This document shows positions 5,225-7,154 of a stretch of DNA of 7,154 nucleotides, piece after piece. Below the pieces are notes generated by a model, which was given only the letters and a program-made list of their open reading frames with translations, was not told where the DNA came from and did no database searches. Source of the stretch: Candidatus Stygibacter frigidus (lineage in GTDB: Bacteria; Cloacimonadota; Cloacimonadia; Cloacimonadales; TCS61); contig JAVCCT010000080.1 in NCBI GenBank assembly GCA_030765325.1, positions 1 through 7,154 on the forward strand. Direction: 5' to 3'. The position numbers and the translations under genes were made by a program. Within the stretch, counting starts at the first letter, position 1. Each line of letters opens with the position of its first letter.

Positions 5225-7154
5225 GATTTCTTTTTCCCTGTATCACCTGCTGCTGCTATAATCTTTTTACAATCTTCATAACTGAGTTTTTCCGGTTCAT
5301 AATCTGCTGGTATTTTTATATTTTTGCGCCCATAAGATATATATGGACCCCATCTTCCTTTGAGCACTCTCAGCTTTTCATCTTCAGCAAATTCTTTGAT
5401 GATCCTGTTTTTCTTCTCTTCTTCCTGTTCTTTGATCAGTTTCAAAGCAGATTCCAGATCCACTTCATTAAGATCTGTTTTCTTATCCAGAGAATAATTG
5501 TTCTTTCCTGTTTTGATATATGGTCCATATCTGCCATTTGCCAGGAAAACTTCTTCACCCTCATGCTCCCCCAAAAGGCGTGGAAACTCGAATAATTTTA
5601 AAGCTTCCTGCAAAGTTATTTCATCAATGCTTTTATCTTTTGGGATACTGGCAAAGCGAGGCTTTTCATCATCATCTTTATCTCCGATCTGGATCATTGG
5701 CCCATATCTTCCTAATCTGGCGACAACTTTTTTGCCGGATTCAGGATCAATACCCAGATTGGTTTCTCCACTGAACTTTTCTGATTCCTTACCTGTGAGT
5801 TCAACTATTTTATGAAATGATCCATAGAAGCGATCAATCATAGTTTTCCATTCCAGATTACCTTCAGCAATTTTATCAAATTCTTCTACTACTGATGCTG
5901 TGAAATTATAATCCATGATATCCTCAAAATACTTGATCAAAAAATCATTAACTATAATACCAATATCAGTGGGAAACAATTTACCTTTTTGAGCCCCATA
6001 TTTTTCGCTCTTTTGTTTTTCAACCACTTTGCCTTTAGCAAGTTCCATAACGCAAATTTTTCTTACAAGGGCTGGTTTATTAAGCTTCTCAACATATTTT
6101 CGCTTTTGGATTGTCGATATGATAGGAGCGTAAGTAGATGGTCTACCGATCCCCAATTCTTCCAACTTTCTCACCAGCATAGCTTCGTTATATCTTACTG
6201 GTGATTGAGTATATTTTTGGGTTGACGTCATTATTATCAGATCAAGAAATTCTCCTGTTTTGAGGGGGGGAATGGTCTGCACGTCATCTTTGCTGCTTCC
6301 ATTAGTGTCATACACCTTCAGGAATCCTGGAAAAGTAATAACTTCAGCTTTAGCAATCAGATCTTCTTCCCGAGTCGATATATCAATGGTCACTGTAGTT
6401 CTTTCAAGCTCTGCATCACTCATCTGACTTGCAATAGACCTTTTCCAGATAAGTGCGTATAATCTCTTCTGATCATTTGTCCCTTCTATTTCTCTATTAT
6501 TTGCATAAGTGGGACGAATGGCTTCATGAGCTTCCTGAGCACCCTTGCTTTTAGTTTGATACTTTCTGAGCTTGTAATATTTGCTGCCAAAATCTGAGAT
6601 AATCTCTTTCTTGATCATACCCAGTGCCAAATCACTCAAAGTAACAGAATCTGTTCTCATATAAGTGATAAATCCAGATTCATATAGCTGCTGAGCAACC
6701 ATCATGGTTTTTGCAACTGTGAATCCCAGCTTTCTGCTGGCATCCTGCTGCAGGGTGGAAGTAGTAAATGGGGGAGGGGGAACTCTCTTTCCTGGTTTGG
6801 TTTCAATATTTTTTACTTGATATTTTGCCGGGATACAGTCAGTTAAAAATTTCTTAGCGGTATCCCTTTCTCCCAGATTATCAGCCCCTTCTGCTTTTAA
6901 TGTATTTTCATTTACATTGAATTCAGCATTAATTTTAAAATATTCTTCTTCCTGGAAACTCTTAATCTCATTTTCTCTATCTACAATCAATCTTGTAGCA
7001 ACTGATTGAACTCTACCTGCACTTAATTTTGGCATAACCTTTCGCCATAATAAAGGAGACAATTCAAAACCTACAAGTCTATCCAATATTCGTCGTGCCT
7101 GCTGGGCATCTACAAGATTATAGTCTATTTTGCGAGGATTTTCAATTGCTTTAA
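5212..7154 (-). CDS. topA: DNA topoisomerase I (type IA), 5'-truncated by window edge
   Basis: Relaxes negatively supercoiled DNA in the cytoplasm by cutting one strand through a tyrosine-DNA link. The frame stays open to the right edge; 646 residues are visible. The TTG at 7084-7086 is an internal Leu in ARRILDRLVGF, not the start. Roughly 130-160 N-terminal residues, including the Toprim domain, lie outside the window. Visible residue numbers: AGRVQSVATRL about 45-55; FITYMRTDS with the predicted catalytic Tyr at 164 and the Arg two residues later; AHEAIRPT 208-215; RPSTYAPII 337-345; LFPTDIG near 392. The C-terminus carries three repeats with GR(Y/W)GP cores at about 481, 540 and 599, exactly 59 residues apart, then a Lys/Arg-rich tail. 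No CxxC zinc-ribbon pairs are seen, unlike E. coli TopA. The TGA stop shares one base with the next gene's ATG. The family call is secure. Confidence 0.97.
   Translation of the reverse strand, partial: KAIENPRKIDYNLVDAQQARRILDRLVGFELSPLLWRKVMPKLSAGRVQSVATRLIVDRENEIKSFQEEEYFKINAEFNVNENTLKAEGADNLGERDTAKKFLTDCIPAKYQVKNIETKPGKRVPPPPFTTSTLQQDASRKLGFTVAKTMMVAQQLYESGFITYMRTDSVTLSDLALGMIKKEIISDFGSKYYKLRKYQTKSKGAQEAHEAIRPTYANNREIEGTNDQKRLYALIWKRSIASQMSDAELERTTVTIDISTREEDLIAKAEVITFPGFLKVYDTNGSSKDDVQTIPPLKTGEFLDLIIMTSTQKYTQSPVRYNEAMLVRKLEELGIGRPSTYAPIISTIQKRKYVEKLNKPALVRKICVMELAKGKVVEKQKSEKYGAQKGKLFPTDIGIIVNDFLIKYFEDIMDYNFTASVVEEFDKIAEGNLEWKTMIDRFYGSFHKIVELTGKESEKFSGETNLGIDPESGKKVVARLGRYGPMIQIGDKDDDEKPRFASIPKDKSIDEITLQEALKLFEFPRLLGEHEGEEVFLANGRYGPYIKTGKNNYSLDKKTDLNEVDLESALKLIKEQEEEKKNRIIKEFAEDEKLRVLKGRWGPYISYGRKNIKIPADYEPEKLSYEDCKKIIAAAGDTGKKKSRKS

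Noticed and set aside
5498..5815. 105-codon plus-strand open frame and overlapping 84-codon frame
   Set aside because: They are antisense to the TopA C-terminal repeats; the repeated GPYLP-like words simply mirror the GRYGP codons.
6262..6272. G-run in topA as a possible phase-variable homopolymer
   Set aside because: It is short, lies in a non-repetitive coding context, and the TopA frame continues correctly through it; nothing suggests slippage.
7084..7086. TTG as the start of topA
   Set aside because: The frame stays open to the window edge and the preceding residues (DAQQARRIL) match the conserved TopA interior, so this TTG is an internal leucine.

Overview
The window comes from a bacterium with moderately AT-rich DNA. 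All five confident genes lie on the minus strand, so transcription runs right to left from the high-coordinate edge. The TopA style (three C-terminal GR(Y/W)GP repeats, no visible zinc-ribbon cysteines) and the permease-CPBP protease fusion suggest a member of the FCB group; Candidatus Cloacimonadota is my best guess. This is inference from protein style only: no rRNA or other phylogenetic marker is present.

Layout in transcription order: topA, DNA topoisomerase I, cut at its 5' end by the window edge (7154-5212); a MacB/FtsX-type ABC permease without an ATPase domain (5212-3935); a NatA-type ABC ATPase starting with TTG (3923-3153); a NatB-like ABC-2 permease fused to a CPBP (CAAX/Abi-type) intramembrane protease (3166-1133); and recO (1152-403). 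The junctions are very tight: a 1-nt TGATG overlap, an 11-nt gap, a 14-nt overlap and a 20-nt overlap. No internal promoter or terminator fits between the genes, so they most likely form one operon whose promoter lies beyond the right edge, with considerable translational coupling.

The operon embeds a three-gene envelope/export cassette between two DNA-maintenance genes. The NatA-type ATPase is the natural partner of the ABC-2/CPBP fusion protein. The MacB-type permease is the odd member, because that class normally pairs with a MacB/LolD-type ATPase, which is absent here. No substrate can be read from the sequence.

Positions 1-402 hold no convincing gene. They contain a significant nested inverted repeat (about 102-227, with a perfect 12-bp inner stem at 163-174/190-201), a 14-codon micro-ORF with a good Shine-Dalgarno sequence (268-312), and AT-rich DNA just after recO that may hold a weak terminator. 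The plus strand is open from the left edge to a stop at 100-102, which is too short to call a gene.

The most interesting items are the ABC-2/CPBP fusion, the apparently orphan MacB-type permease beside it, and the unexplained structured element downstream of recO. I see no CRISPR array, tRNA, rRNA, insertion sequence or phage gene.
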